DNA from: Terriglobales bacterium
GTDB taxonomy: Bacteria; Acidobacteriota; Terriglobia; Terriglobales; Acidobacteriaceae
DNA: 64,000 bases
Assembly: GCA_035651995.1 (NCBI GenBank)
Contig: DASRER010000002.1
Coordinates: 427,699-491,698, forward strand
Direction: 5' to 3'
The position numbers were made by a program, and so were the translations under genes. The notes below the pieces were generated by a model that saw only the letters and a program-made list of their open reading frames with translations, did no database searches and was not told where the DNA came from. Below, piece by piece: positions 1 to 8,602 of the stretch. Position 1 is the first letter of the stretch. Every line of letters starts with the position of its first letter.

Positions 1-61
1 GGGTTCGCATCATCATCACGTCGCAGACGCCGTGCCGCTGGCTCCGCGTCCGCTCGGGGTA

Positions 62-571
62 ATGCACGCCCCGGTGCTGGTGCTGAACGCCAGCTATGAG
101 CCCATCAATGTGTGCGCCGCGCGCCGCGCCATCGTGCTGGTGCTCAAAGGCGTGGCCATGACCGAGGAGGAGAACGGACACTACCTGCACGCGGCGCGCA
201 TCGCCATGCGCGTGCCCTCGGTGATCCGTCTGCTCGAATATCGCCGAATCCCCCACCAGACGCGCGCGCTCTCCCGCAAGAACATCCTGCTGCGCGACCG
301 CAACACCTGCCAGTACTGCGGCGCCGTCATGCCCTCGAGCGAACTCACGCTCGACCACGTGATACCGCGCTCCCGCGGCGGCCTCTCCACCTGGGAGAAC
401 CTGGTGGCTTGCTGCCATCCCTGCAACCGGCAGAAGGGAAACCAGCTCGTCGCCGAAGCCGGCTTGAAGCTGTTGCGCGAGCCGCGCTCGTTCAACCTGC
501 ACACCAGCCGGCACATCATCCGAATGATGGGCCGCTCCGACTCGAAGTGGCGGAAGTATCTTTTCTACTAG
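62..571 (+). CDS. HNH endonuclease family protein
   Basis: A 169-residue HNH nuclease-fold protein, predicted to be a metal-dependent DNA endonuclease whose biological role is unknown. It shows two CxxC zinc-knuckle pairs (CQYC near residue 83 and CHPC near 118) around the core [11 protein letters not shown], followed by [16 protein letters not shown], which is the classic HNH arrangement. I chose the ATG at 62 because homologues of this type begin close to [14 protein letters not shown]. The frame is open to the left edge, with a GTG at 32, so a longer N-terminus cannot be excluded. The family is common as a stand-alone gene in Acidobacteriota and Cyanobacteria. Nothing in the context links it to phage or restriction. 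Confidence 0.85.
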   Translation: MHAPVLVLNASYEPINVCAARRAIVLVLKGVAMTEEENGHYLHAARIAMRVPSVIRLLEYRRIPHQTRALSRKNILLRDRNTCQYCGAVMPSSELTLDHVIPRSRGGLSTWENLVACCHPCNRQKGNQLVAEAGLKLLREPRSFNLHTSRHIIRMMGRSDSKWRKYLFY

Positions 572-619
572 CCGCCACGCTGCTCTCTACTCGCCTCTTT
601 GTCCGCTTCTCCCGCTCGT

Positions 620-652
620 CTCTCGGTGCTCGTCACTCGGTACCCGGTGCTC
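620..652. repeat. CGGTACTCGG-type repeat arm in the spacer
   Basis: This stretch is made of imperfect copies of a CTCGGTACTCGG-like unit (TCTCGGTGCTCG, ACTCGGTACC, CGGTGCTC). The same unit type recurs at 38531-38563 inside rimP. The remainder of the 572-840 spacer also contains a short CCTGCC/GGCAGG inverted repeat and shows no gene. Confidence 0.55.
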
Positions 653-840
653 CTAATGTGGGCACCGTGGTTCTCAATCCCATCCCTGCCGGTTCGCGCA
701 GGTTCTCCTTAGACTTGTTTTCTACGTGTTTTCAATCAGATAGCGCCTGCCCCCGCTCTCAATCGCTGGCAGGGAAACTGCTTGAATCCGTTTTGGACGC
801 ATTCCGCGTTCGCGCGTTCGCACCCTTTCCAGTCGGAGCC

Positions 841-1863
841 ATGATGGCGGAGAACGTAGTCGACCAGATCATCGCGCAGTTGCGCGCTACAGCGGCGAGC
901 AACTATCCCGGGCGCCCAGAGCTGCGCAACATTCGCGTGGTCGGGCACACGCCCAAAACCGACCACTACATTTACGACATCGTCGCGGACTTCGCCGACG
1001 GCGGTGAGCGCGTGGCCGCCAAGGTTTACCGTCCCTCGAAGTGCGGCGCCCAGGGCGCGCGCGCGCTGGCGCGCATCGAGGAGCAGAACCTGGAGCATGC
1101 CTACCGGGTCTTCCAGAAGCGCGGCTTGAGCGGCGTGCCCCGTCCGCTGGGCGATTTTGTGGACCTGGGCGCTGTGGTCGCAGAAAAGATCGCGGGCCTG
1201 CCGCTGCAATCGCTCATCATGAAGGCCGCGCTGTTGCCCGGGAACGGCAACCACGACGCGCTCCGCCTCGCCGCCCGCAAGGCCGGCGAGTGGCTGCGCT
1301 GTTTCCATAAGGCGACCGCCGAGTCGGCGGCGCCCTTCGACGGCAACCGCCTGATGAACGACCTGGAAGAGCTGTGCGCGAACTGCCGGTCCGAGGGACT
1401 CGACGATGCTGCCATCCGCACCATCCTCACCGGGGCGCGCAACATTCTGTCGCGCGCGCGCAAGTCGCTGCCCTGCTCGGCCGTGCTCAACGACTTCACG
1501 CCGCTGAACGTCCTGATCGGCGAAAACGGTATCGGCATGGCCGACTACGCACGCATGACCCAGCGCGGCGTGAGCTTCCACGACGTGGCGCAGTTCCTCG
1601 CGTCGGTGGAGGCGCTGGAGAAGTATCCCTTCTGCAACCGGAACATCACGTCGGGCGTGCTGGAAGAGTTCGCCGAAGGCTACGGCATAACCGCAGGCGA
1701 GCAGGGCGTCCTGCGCGTCCTGCGCATGAAAGCGCTGCTGGCCATGTTCGCCCAGGGACGCACCGTAAAGGAAAGCGCCGTGCGCAAGAAGGTGATGTGG
1801 GCCACCGTGATGAAGCGCTTCATCCAGCAGGCCGCGCACCGCTCGCTGGCCCCCGCGGCGTAA
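841..1863 (+). CDS. Phosphotransferase (APH/choline kinase-like) family protein
   Basis: A 340-residue protein with the layout of an aminoglycoside phosphotransferase-type small-molecule kinase. An N-terminal lobe (VAAKVYRPSK, nucleotide-binding lysine likely near residue 61) precedes a helical lobe with NDFTPLNVLI, a variant of the HxDxxxxN catalytic loop that has Asn in place of His, and then MADYARM where the metal-binding Asp is expected. The substrate cannot be read from the sequence. APH-like kinases act on sugars, choline, homoserine or LPS components as well as on drugs, so a resistance role should not be assumed. GGAG lies 2 nt before the ATG at 841 and 5 nt before the ATG at 844, so 844 may be the true start. 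The reading frame stays open far upstream, but that part is an antisense-type shadow. Confidence 0.65.
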   Translation: MMAENVVDQIIAQLRATAASNYPGRPELRNIRVVGHTPKTDHYIYDIVADFADGGERVAAKVYRPSKCGAQGARALARIEEQNLEHAYRVFQKRGLSGVPRPLGDFVDLGAVVAEKIAGLPLQSLIMKAALLPGNGNHDALRLAARKAGEWLRCFHKATAESAAPFDGNRLMNDLEELCANCRSEGLDDAAIRTILTGARNILSRARKSLPCSAVLNDFTPLNVLIGENGIGMADYARMTQRGVSFHDVAQFLASVEALEKYPFCNRNITSGVLEEFAEGYGITAGEQGVLRVLRMKALLAMFAQGRTVKESAVRKKVMWATVMKRFIQQAAHRSLAPAA

Positions 1864-1864
1864 A

Positions 1865-2018
1865 GGCAGTTGGCGGTTGCCAGTTGTTTGCCAAGTCGAA
1901 CGTTGGCAGCGTCACTCTGCCTGCGCAGCTTGGTGCGCGGCAACCAACGCCAGTACAGCGCGACCAAGGCCAGAACCGACCCAACCCAATTGCGCCAAAC
2001 CGGCAACTGACAACTGCC
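1865..2018. repeat. Palindromic intergenic element between convergent genes
   Basis: The left arm (1865-1892) contains GGCAGTTGGCGGTTGCCAGT and the right arm (2001-2018) is CGGCAACTGACAACTGCC. The arms are inverted copies built from an AACTG/CAGTT unit. The element fills the gap between a plus-strand gene ending at 1863 and a minus-strand gene ending at 2020, so it could act as a bidirectional terminator. No T-tract is evident. Confidence 0.7.
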
Positions 2019-2019
2019 G

Positions 2020-3573
2020 TTACGGCATTTGCGCGCCGGCGGGCACCAGCCAGACTTCAGCCTTGTCGCCGTTGTCGCCCGTCTTCGTCGTAATGCGCTG
2101 CGGGTCGATGCCCTTGTCGCGCGTCAGGTACGTCCGCACGTTCTCGGCGCGTGCCATCGCCACGCGGTTGCCCGCCGGCGAGGTAAGGTGGCCCATGCCC
2201 ACCACGGTGGCACGCGAATCCGACTCGCGCTGCAGGCGCAGCGCGATGTCGTCGAGCACGGCCTTGGCGCGGTTATCGACGTAGGCCCCGTTGGGCTTGA
2301 ACATCACGTCGGCCGCCTTGCTCGGGCTGGGCGGCGGCGGCGGCGCTTCCACGGAAACCATCGCGGTGGCGCTGGCGCTCATGTTGCGATCGTCAGTCGT
2401 GGTGGCGGTGATGGTCACCGGACCCGGTTCGATGCTCTGCGTGTTGAGCGTGGCGCGCGCGCCGGCGCCCGACACGCGCCCGCGGTCCGCGGCGTAGGCG
2501 ATGGTCACCGGACGGTTGTCCGGGCTCATCGCTTCACAATTCACGGTAGCGCTGTCGCCCACCCGGACACTGGCGGGCGAGGCGCTGCACGCAATCTGCG
2601 GACCCTGCGGCGGCGGCGCGGCCGCCGCTGGCGCCGGCGGCGGCGGCTCTTCCATCTCCACCACGTCGCCCACGCGCATCTCTTCCAGCGCGAAGGTGAT
2701 CATCGCCGTCGATGTTTTCGGCGTCGTGTTGAGCACGATCATTTCGCCGATCGACTTGCGCGGATAGTCGGCGGGGTTGATCTTCAGCGCGCCCCCGTAA
2801 GCGCCCATCGAGGCCGGGTTCTTTTGCGTGTCTTCGGCGATGCTCGCCTTGTGGGTCAGCGAATCCAATGTGTCGCGCGACTCGGCCGAGTAGGTGCGCA
2901 CGGCGCGGAAGTAATCGCCCGCCTTCACGCCCTGCTCCGAGCCCGCGTTCAGATAGACCTTCTGTCCGGTGGCCACGATCCAGTCAAAATCCTTGGCCAT
3001 CACGATGCGCGCCGTCAGCTTGCCGTTCGGCGCCGCGAAGCGATCGAAGGCCGCCGAACTCTTCAGCGTGAGTTTGGGGCGCTCGCTCCATGGCACCAGG
3101 ATGTCCCCCGGGACCATGCTGTCGCAGCTGAATTCCACCACGCCCACGTGCACGTTGCCCGCCTGCCGCAACACGCGGACGCGACCCAGTTCGGCGTAAG
3201 CGGCGCCCAGACCTGAGATCATGCCGCGCTGTCCGCGATAGGCTTCGGAATGGTTCGGGTCCTTCAGTTCGCGCACCACGCTGTATTGCGCGCCGTCCTG
3301 CAGTCCGCCGCCCGCCAGGTACACCAGGTCGCGATCGGCAAAGCGTGACTGCTCAGGAGACCGCCATCCGCCGGCGATGTAGTTCGTCGTCGGCAGCGAG
3401 CTGGTTACGAACCCGGCGCAATAAATGTCGGAATAGGTGGGCGCCTGCACTTTCTCCACCAGGTTGGTGGTGGCCGCCTGCTTGGCGGGCGCTCCGGGCT
3501 GGTCAGGCGGGCGCTGCTCCTGCGCATAGCACGCCACCGCCCACAACAGCATCACTGCCAGCAACTTTTTCAT
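2020..3573 (-). CDS. Secreted OmpA-like C-terminal domain protein
   Basis: A 517-residue exported protein. It begins with a signal peptide (MKKLLAVMLLWAVACYAQ). A long central region follows without a recognised domain. Next comes an Ig-like stretch of about 80 residues, beginning IACSASPASVRVGDSATVNC, that is flanked by Pro/Ala-rich linkers. The C-terminal ~95 residues resemble an OmpA/MotB peptidoglycan-binding fold (FKPNGAYVDNRAKAVLDDIA, then NRVAMARAENVRTYL). The usual D and R residues that grip diaminopimelate are only partly visible, so peptidoglycan binding is probable rather than shown. The start at 3573 is supported by GGAGG 5 nt upstream; an upstream in-frame extension lacks a signal sequence. 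Likely periplasmic or outer-membrane associated, and monocistronic. Confidence 0.75.
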   Translation of the reverse strand: MKKLLAVMLLWAVACYAQEQRPPDQPGAPAKQAATTNLVEKVQAPTYSDIYCAGFVTSSLPTTNYIAGGWRSPEQSRFADRDLVYLAGGGLQDGAQYSVVRELKDPNHSEAYRGQRGMISGLGAAYAELGRVRVLRQAGNVHVGVVEFSCDSMVPGDILVPWSERPKLTLKSSAAFDRFAAPNGKLTARIVMAKDFDWIVATGQKVYLNAGSEQGVKAGDYFRAVRTYSAESRDTLDSLTHKASIAEDTQKNPASMGAYGGALKINPADYPRKSIGEMIVLNTTPKTSTAMITFALEEMRVGDVVEMEEPPPPAPAAAAPPPQGPQIACSASPASVRVGDSATVNCEAMSPDNRPVTIAYAADRGRVSGAGARATLNTQSIEPGPVTITATTTDDRNMSASATAMVSVEAPPPPPSPSKAADVMFKPNGAYVDNRAKAVLDDIALRLQRESDSRATVVGMGHLTSPAGNRVAMARAENVRTYLTRDKGIDPQRITTKTGDNGDKAEVWLVPAGAQMP

Positions 3574-3961
3574 AACGCCTCCAGGCGCCGGGGGCCTTCC
3601 CCGCGCCGCTTGCCGGGGCCCATTTGCCACGTTTGCGGACCAGCACCGGCAACTCACCTAGCATGTAAGATGCCGACTCGGAAGGCCAAATCTCTAAGGT
3701 GCTGCGCCTCCCGTGAGACCTTGCACACACCGCCCTGCCCTGGCGGCGCAAAGGGTGGGCTGAACGCTAGCAAACAGAGCACCCGGAATCAAGCTGCGGG
3801 CTGTTGTCCAGAAGGGTACGGGAGCCTCCTCTCGCCCCGCGTTGGCGAAGGACAGGCGAACCGCGGGGCCGCTATGACCGCCGGAAACTCCTGGGTCTGC
3901 TGTTGCATACAAAGTGGTGCAACCTGTAAGATGGCGCGCCCCGGGATTTTTTCCACAGAAC
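3574..3961. other. Divergent spacer without a gene
   Basis: This roughly 390-base gap separates the minus-strand OmpA-like gene from plus-strand aroDE. Apart from the putative aroDE promoter near its right end I see no RNA gene and no convincing open reading frame. Short frames here are cysteine- and proline-rich and look non-coding. Confidence 0.5.
3903..3932 (+). promoter_or_regulatory. Putative sigma70-type promoter of aroDE
   Basis: TTGCAT (3903-3908) and TAAGAT (3927-3932) are separated by 18 bases, about 30 bases before the chosen aroDE start codon. The match to TTGACA/TATAAT is moderate, so this is a motif-based inference. Confidence 0.4.
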
Positions 3962-5536
3962 ATGGCAGCGAGCCCCACAAACCGAATCCTCCCCCTGCGT
4001 CTGCCGCGCGTCTGCATCGCCATTGTGGGCGCTAGCGCCGCCGAGATGGTCGAGAAGGCCGAGGCGGTGGCCCGCGAGAACCCCTTGCTGGAGTTCAGGT
4101 TAGACTACCTCAAGCAGCCCGCCTCCGGCTTGGCGACCATCCGCCGCTTGCTCCAGTCTCGCTCCGACGTGGTGGCCATCGGCACCTGCCGCCGGGCGGC
4201 CAATGGCGGCCGCTTCCGGGGATCGCTGGAAGCGCAGATTGACATCCTGGTAAAGGCCGGCGAATCCGGCTGCCAGTTGGTGGACCTCGAGCTGCAGAGC
4301 GCCTCGTCCATTAAACTTACTGATTTCAATCGTTTACGCTCAAAAGCGGCGGTCGTCCTCTCCTTCCACGACTTTAGGGCCACCCGGAAATTGGATGAGA
4401 CCTTCCGCAAGATGCGCGCCTTCCCCGCCGACTTTTACAAGATAGTAACCACAGCGACGAACCTCCAGGACAACGTCACCATGATGAAGTTCCTCGAGGA
4501 GCAGAGCGCACACCACTCGATGGTCGGGCTGTGCATGGGCGAGCAGGGCACCATCAGCCGCGTGCTCGGCGTGCGCGCCGGCAGCGTGTTCACCTTCGCG
4601 GCGCTCGGCGAAGGCGAAGAAACGGCGCCGGGCCAGATCACCGCGCGCGCGCTGCGTGACGTTTTCCGCATCGACCAGGTGGACGCGGCCACCAAAGTTT
4701 ACGGCGTCGCCGGCGATCCGGTGGAGCACTCCCTCTCGCCGCTCATGATGAACGCGGCGTTCCGTCGCGAAAACGTCAACGCCGTTTATCTCGCGCTGCA
4801 TGCCAAAGAGCTCGACGACCTGGTGCAGTGCATCCGGCAAATTCCCATTCACGGCGTGAGCATTACCATGCCGTATAAGGAAGAGGTCCTCGAGTACCTC
4901 GACAACACCGACTCGCTCACCTCCAAGGTCGGCGCCTGCAACACCGTGGTGCGCGCCCACGACGGCAAGCTCTACGGCTTCAACACCGACATTGCCGGCG
5001 TGCTGCGCCCGCTGGAGCAGCGCATCAACATTCCCGGCGCCCGAGTGCTGGTTCTGGGCGCAGGCGGAGCGGCCCGCGCGGCCGTCTTCGGACTAAAGGA
5101 GCGCGGCGCCGAAGTCAGCATCCTGAACCGCACCACGTCTGTCGCGCGGAAGCTGGCCCGCAAGGCAAGAGCGAAGGTCATCAAGCGCAGCGATCTGAAG
5201 AAGCTCCAGTTCGACGTGATCATCAACGCCACGCCGGTCGGCATGGGCAGCCCGAAAACGTCGCCGCTGAAGGAAAACGAAATCCGCTGCCGCTACCTGC
5301 TCGACATGGTGTACGTGCCGATGGAAACCAGGCTGATGAAGCTGGCCCGCAGCAAGGGCGTGCAGGTCATCTCCGGCGCCGAGATGTTCACCCAGCAGGG
5401 CGCGCGGCAATTCGAAATCTGGACCGGCAAGCCGGCGCCGGTCGCCGACATGCAGTACGTGGTGCAGACCGCGCTCAGCGCCGCGGAAAAAGCAGAAGGC
5501 GGCGGCAAGAGCGGCAGGAAGAAGTCCAAGAAGTAG
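3962..5536 (+). CDS. aroDE: Bifunctional 3-dehydroquinate dehydratase / shikimate dehydrogenase
   Basis: A 524-residue fusion catalysing two consecutive cytosolic steps of the shikimate pathway: 3-dehydroquinate to 3-dehydroshikimate, then to shikimate with NADPH. Residues ~15-235 are a type I dehydroquinase with EFRLDYLK, the catalytic His in SFHDF and the Schiff-base Lys in DFYKIVTTAT. Residues ~245-505 are AroE, with VAGDPVEHSLSPLMMNAAF for substrate binding, the catalytic Lys in ITMPYKE, the Asp in GFNTDIAGV, and the NADP loop LGAGGAARAA followed by NRTTS. All expected catalytic residues are present. The same domain order occurs in plants and in some bacteria. The ATG at 3962 gives the best N-terminus; an in-frame ATG at 3914 lies upstream of the putative -10 element and is unlikely. 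Confidence 0.93.
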   Translation: MAASPTNRILPLRLPRVCIAIVGASAAEMVEKAEAVARENPLLEFRLDYLKQPASGLATIRRLLQSRSDVVAIGTCRRAANGGRFRGSLEAQIDILVKAGESGCQLVDLELQSASSIKLTDFNRLRSKAAVVLSFHDFRATRKLDETFRKMRAFPADFYKIVTTATNLQDNVTMMKFLEEQSAHHSMVGLCMGEQGTISRVLGVRAGSVFTFAALGEGEETAPGQITARALRDVFRIDQVDAATKVYGVAGDPVEHSLSPLMMNAAFRRENVNAVYLALHAKELDDLVQCIRQIPIHGVSITMPYKEEVLEYLDNTDSLTSKVGACNTVVRAHDGKLYGFNTDIAGVLRPLEQRINIPGARVLVLGAGGAARAAVFGLKERGAEVSILNRTTSVARKLARKARAKVIKRSDLKKLQFDVIINATPVGMGSPKTSPLKENEIRCRYLLDMVYVPMETRLMKLARSKGVQVISGAEMFTQQGARQFEIWTGKPAPVADMQYVVQTALSAAEKAEGGGKSGRKKSKK

Positions 5537-5609
5537 CTCCTCGCCCGAGGGACGTCTCCCGCTTCACACTTGAAGACCGAATGACCGTGGGATAGTGTCC
5601 GCGCACGGC

Positions 5610-6536
5610 ATGGAATGTCCCAAGTGCCACTTCGATCATCCGCTGCAACCTGCCGACACCTGCCTGCGCTGCGGAATCGTCTTCTCCAGGTACGCTGCCA
5701 CGGCGGCAGCAGCGGCTGCGGCGCCTTCGGGTGCCGGCGCGGCGCCGGCTGTGGCCCTGGAGCGACCGGAACCGCCGCTGAGCGCGGATGAACTTGCCGA
5801 GATCCAGAAAAAGGCCCGGCATGAACTGACCTGCCGCGTCTTCGCTTTGCCCGGCGCGCTGCTCCTCGGATGGCTCACCGCCAGCGCCATGCCGATGCTC
5901 GCCGGCTTCCTGCGCATGTGGACGCATGAAAGCGGCCACGCCATCACCGCCTGGCTGTGCGGCTACGTCGCGATTCCCACCGCGTGGTTCACCATCATTT
6001 TTCCCGGGCGCCAGCGCGGCCTCAGCCTGCTGCTGGCGGCCGGACTCGCTTTCGGCGGGTACGTTGCCTGGCAGCGCAAACGCTGGTTCTGGGTCGCGAC
6101 GACCGCAGCCGCGCTCGTCCTGTTGCTGCTCGGCGGTACGCGCACCGACTATCGCGCCCAGGGCCTCATCACCTTCGGCGGCGACGCCGGATCGTTCTTC
6201 GTCTCCACCATCCTGATGGCAACCTTCTACGCGCGTCCGGAGAGCGCCATGGTCCGCCGCCAGTTGCGATGGGTCCTGCTGGTGTTCGGCGCCATCGCCT
6301 TCATGGACGCCTACGCCACCTGGTCCGGCGGCTTCGAAAAAATCGCCGAGTGGCTGGAAGACGCCGAGCGCGGCCCGAGCGACCTGATGCAGCTCACCCA
6401 GTACTACGGCTGGCCGATCGGCGAGATGCAGCGGCGCTTTCTCAGCGTCGCGCACTGGTGCTTCTTCGCGCTGGCGGCGATGTACGCGGCGGGCATCGTG
6501 CAGGCGCGGCAGCGGAAGTCGGCGGTTGCGCCCTGA
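5610..6536 (+). CDS. Zinc-ribbon membrane protein with M50-like HESGH motif
   Basis: A 308-residue protein. The N-terminal ~25 residues form a zinc ribbon (CPKC, then CLRC). An Ala-rich linker leads into a multi-pass membrane domain. Just after the first hydrophobic segment is HESGHAITAWLCG, an HExxH zinc-protease signature of the kind found in site-2-protease (M50) families. A later Asp in FGGDAGSFFVS could be the third ligand, but the usual NxxPxxxxDG form is absent. An intramembrane peptidase role is therefore possible but unproven. The start at 5610 is preferred to a GTG at 5595 because the zinc ribbon begins immediately after it. It lies downstream of aroDE in the same direction with a 73-base gap. 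Confidence 0.6.
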   Translation: MECPKCHFDHPLQPADTCLRCGIVFSRYAATAAAAAAAPSGAGAAPAVALERPEPPLSADELAEIQKKARHELTCRVFALPGALLLGWLTASAMPMLAGFLRMWTHESGHAITAWLCGYVAIPTAWFTIIFPGRQRGLSLLLAAGLAFGGYVAWQRKRWFWVATTAAALVLLLLGGTRTDYRAQGLITFGGDAGSFFVSTILMATFYARPESAMVRRQLRWVLLVFGAIAFMDAYATWSGGFEKIAEWLEDAERGPSDLMQLTQYYGWPIGEMQRRFLSVAHWCFFALAAMYAAGIVQARQRKSAVAP

Positions 6537-6561
6537 CGCACATATACCCCTCCCCCTCGCT

Positions 6562-6584
6562 TCTAATGGAATCTTCAGGTTAGC
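6562..6584. repeat. 23-bp near-palindromic motif, copy 1
   Basis: The motif begins TCTAATGGAATC and ends TCAGGTTAGC. A second copy at 22236-22258 differs at only two positions. The ends are partly inverted (CTAA...TTAG). It could be a regulator-binding site, a promoter element or a remnant of a repeat. In this copy no plus-strand gene follows within several hundred bases. The rest of the 6537-6932 gap holds repeated GATCCGTT units and two hairpins but no gene. Confidence 0.5.
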
Positions 6585-6680
6585 GAAGGGGATCCGTTGG
6601 TGATCCGTTCATCCAAAGGACTTACACGTAAGATCCGTTGCCTAAAGGAGTTAGCGGGGCGAGATTGTCAAAGAACAAGA

Positions 6681-6698
6681 CCCGCACGTGTGCGCGGG
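6681..6698 (-). terminator. Possible weak terminator downstream of rmuC
   Basis: Read on the minus strand, a CCCGC...GCGGG stem is followed by TCTTGTTCTTTG. It lies about 235 bases after the rmuC stop codon, and the core stem is only 5 bp, so the assignment is tentative. Confidence 0.3.
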
Positions 6699-6868
6699 CC
6701 TGCTTCCAGGGTAGCAGTTTGGGTGGGAAGAATGGGAAGGCGCGGTAAGAATTTAGTGTGAGTGTTTGGAGTGGGTTGCGGCAGAAGTGGCTTCAATGGG
6801 GGCTTGACAGCAGATTAGACGGGTTTGCGCTCGCCCGGGTATGCAAGGCGGAAGGAGCGGCGCCCACC

Positions 6869-6896
6869 CTTCGCGGAGCGAAGACGCTCCGCGAAG
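6869..6896. repeat. 12-bp perfect hairpin after rmuC
   Basis: CTTCGCGGAGCG and its exact complement flank a 4-base AAGA loop. There is no T-tract on either side, so it is not a standard intrinsic terminator. It could protect the 3' end of the rmuC transcript or be a repeat remnant. Confidence 0.6.
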
Positions 6897-6932
6897 AGTG
6901 CGGCACCCGGCGCTCCAGCGCTCACCGAAACC

Positions 6933-8330
6933 CTACTCTCCCGCCCCGGCTCCCCTCGTCTCTTCCATCCCCGGCAGCGCCTTCTGCTTCACCGTGCGCG
7001 GCTCCTCGGTGATCTGCTCGATTTCCGGCAGCGGCTCCTGGGTGGCGGCGCCGAGCTCGTCGAAGCGCTCGGCCAGCGGCACAAGACGTGTTTGCAGCGA
7101 GGCGACGGAAGCGTTGTAGTGTTTCACCGTCTGGTGCAGGCTGTCACCTACCTTGTCCAGGTGCTTCAAGAAAATCACGATCCGTTCGTAAAGCTTGCGG
7201 CCGAGTTCCGACACCTTCTGGGCCGACTCGGCGATTTGCTCCTGCCGCCAGCCATACTCGACAGAGCGAAGGAACCCAACGAATGTGCTGGGCGTAGCAA
7301 TGATCACGCGATTAGCCAGCGCGTACTCGATCACGTCGGGATCGCGCTGGACCGCCGCAGCGTAGAACGAGTCGTTGGGGATGAACAGCACGGCCAGGTC
7401 GGGCGCCTTCTCGAACTGCTCCCAGTATTGCTTGGACGCCAGCTTGTCCACGTGCGTGCGGAGCTGTTTGGCGTGTTTGGTGATGGCGGCCTCGCGCTCG
7501 GCGTCGGTTGCGGCTTCGAGCGCCTCAAGGAACCCCGAGAGCGGGACCTTGGAGTCCACCACCACCTCGCGGCCGGCAGGCAGCTTGACGATCATGTCGG
7601 GACGCAGGCGTCCGTCTTCGCTGGTCACCGTCACCTGCTCGATGAAGTCGCAGTGCGCCGCCATGCCGGCCAGTTCGGCGGCGCGGCGCAACTGCACTTC
7701 GCCCCAGCGCCCACGCACCTGCGGCGAGCGCAGCGCGTTGACCAGCCGCGATGTCTCCTGCTGCAGTGTGTTCTGCGCTTGCGCGACGGAGCGCAACTGC
7801 TCGCCCACGGCGCTCAGCTCGCGGACGCGCTGCTGCTCCAGCTCGCGCGCTTCTTTCTGGTAACTCGTAAGCGACTCAGCGATCGGCTTGACGAGCTGCT
7901 CGATGGCCAGTTGCCGCGCCTGCAAGTCCGTGACGGCCGACTGCTTGAGCGCGCCAAATTTCTGCTCGGCCAGGGTGAGGAAGTCGGCGTTGTTGCGCGA
8001 GAGCGCTTCCGACGCCAGCGACTTGAACGTCTCCGCCAGCCGCTCGCGCGCGGCCTCCAGCTGGGCGCGCTGCTCGGCGACGCTGCGCTCGATCTCGGCG
8101 GCGCGCGCTTCGGCGGCGGCGCGTCCGCGCTCGGACTCGACCTGGGCACGCCGCGCCTGCTCCGTCTCGGCCCTTGCGGCGGCGATCTGCGCGCGCAGCT
8201 CCAGGGCCACGGCGTCAGACGCGCCCCCCGCGGCGGGCGGCTTCGTCGTGGCGGCGCGCGCCAGCCAGCCGAGTACGGCGCCGGCCAGAAACCCCAACAG
8301 CGCAATCACCCAAACCGGTCCCAAAGTCAC
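6933..8330 (-). CDS. rmuC: DNA recombination protein RmuC
   Basis: A 465-residue RmuC protein, a family that limits inversions and recombination at short inverted repeats and carries a PD-(D/E)XK-like nuclease domain. An N-terminal membrane helix (VIALLGFLAGAVLGWLA) is followed by a long coiled coil to about residue 190. The conserved core contains SPQVRGRWGEVQLRRAAELA, then RPDMIVKLPAGREVVVDSK and VLFIPNDSFYAAA. Length and order fit the family. The start is a GTG at 8330 with only a weak ribosome-binding site. It is transcribed alone, divergently from the permease-like gene. A recombination modulator of short inverted repeats is notable in a region so rich in palindromes. Confidence 0.9.
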   Translation of the reverse strand: MTLGPVWVIALLGFLAGAVLGWLARAATTKPPAAGGASDAVALELRAQIAAARAETEQARRAQVESERGRAAAEARAAEIERSVAEQRAQLEAARERLAETFKSLASEALSRNNADFLTLAEQKFGALKQSAVTDLQARQLAIEQLVKPIAESLTSYQKEARELEQQRVRELSAVGEQLRSVAQAQNTLQQETSRLVNALRSPQVRGRWGEVQLRRAAELAGMAAHCDFIEQVTVTSEDGRLRPDMIVKLPAGREVVVDSKVPLSGFLEALEAATDAEREAAITKHAKQLRTHVDKLASKQYWEQFEKAPDLAVLFIPNDSFYAAAVQRDPDVIEYALANRVIIATPSTFVGFLRSVEYGWRQEQIAESAQKVSELGRKLYERIVIFLKHLDKVGDSLHQTVKHYNASVASLQTRLVPLAERFDELGAATQEPLPEIEQITEEPRTVKQKALPGMEETRGAGAGE

Positions 8331-8602
8331 CCTTTCGCTTTTGCTTTGCCTGCCATCTTCTCTGTATCACATTGGGCGGCGACAAGCCAGAGATGGACGC
8401 GGTCGCCGGCGATCTCCGTTTCCTCACAGCCGGGAACTGTGCCGGCGCTGGCGCGGACGAGGGCGTTCGCCCCGCGTGGTTCGCGCCCACCCGTTACGCC
8501 GTGGTCGAGGGCGACGGGCCAGGGCGCCCGTCGCTACCGCCTGCAAATCCAGCGCGTGCCCAGCCCACAGGCACGCCGGAGTGCATCTTACAAAGCGCAG
8601 TC

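Noticed and set aside
112..840. Long in-frame upstream extension of the APH-like gene
   Set aside because: It overlaps the HNH gene in another frame, is rich in Arg/Pro/His as expected for a shadow frame, and the ATG at 841 has a ribosome-binding site.
841..1863. Calling the APH-like protein an antibiotic-resistance gene
   Set aside because: The catalytic loop is a variant (NDFTPLN) and the family includes many metabolic kinases. There is no supporting context.
2029..3216. 395-codon plus-strand open frame opposite the OmpA-like gene
   Set aside because: The composition is of antisense type (Arg/His-rich) and no start signal is seen; the minus-strand gene has a signal peptide and a ribosome-binding site.
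6585..6760. Possible tRNA or other known structured RNA between the HESGH protein and rmuC
   Set aside because: No cloverleaf, CCA end or known RNA signature could be drawn; only repeated GATCCGTT units and a weak hairpin are visible.
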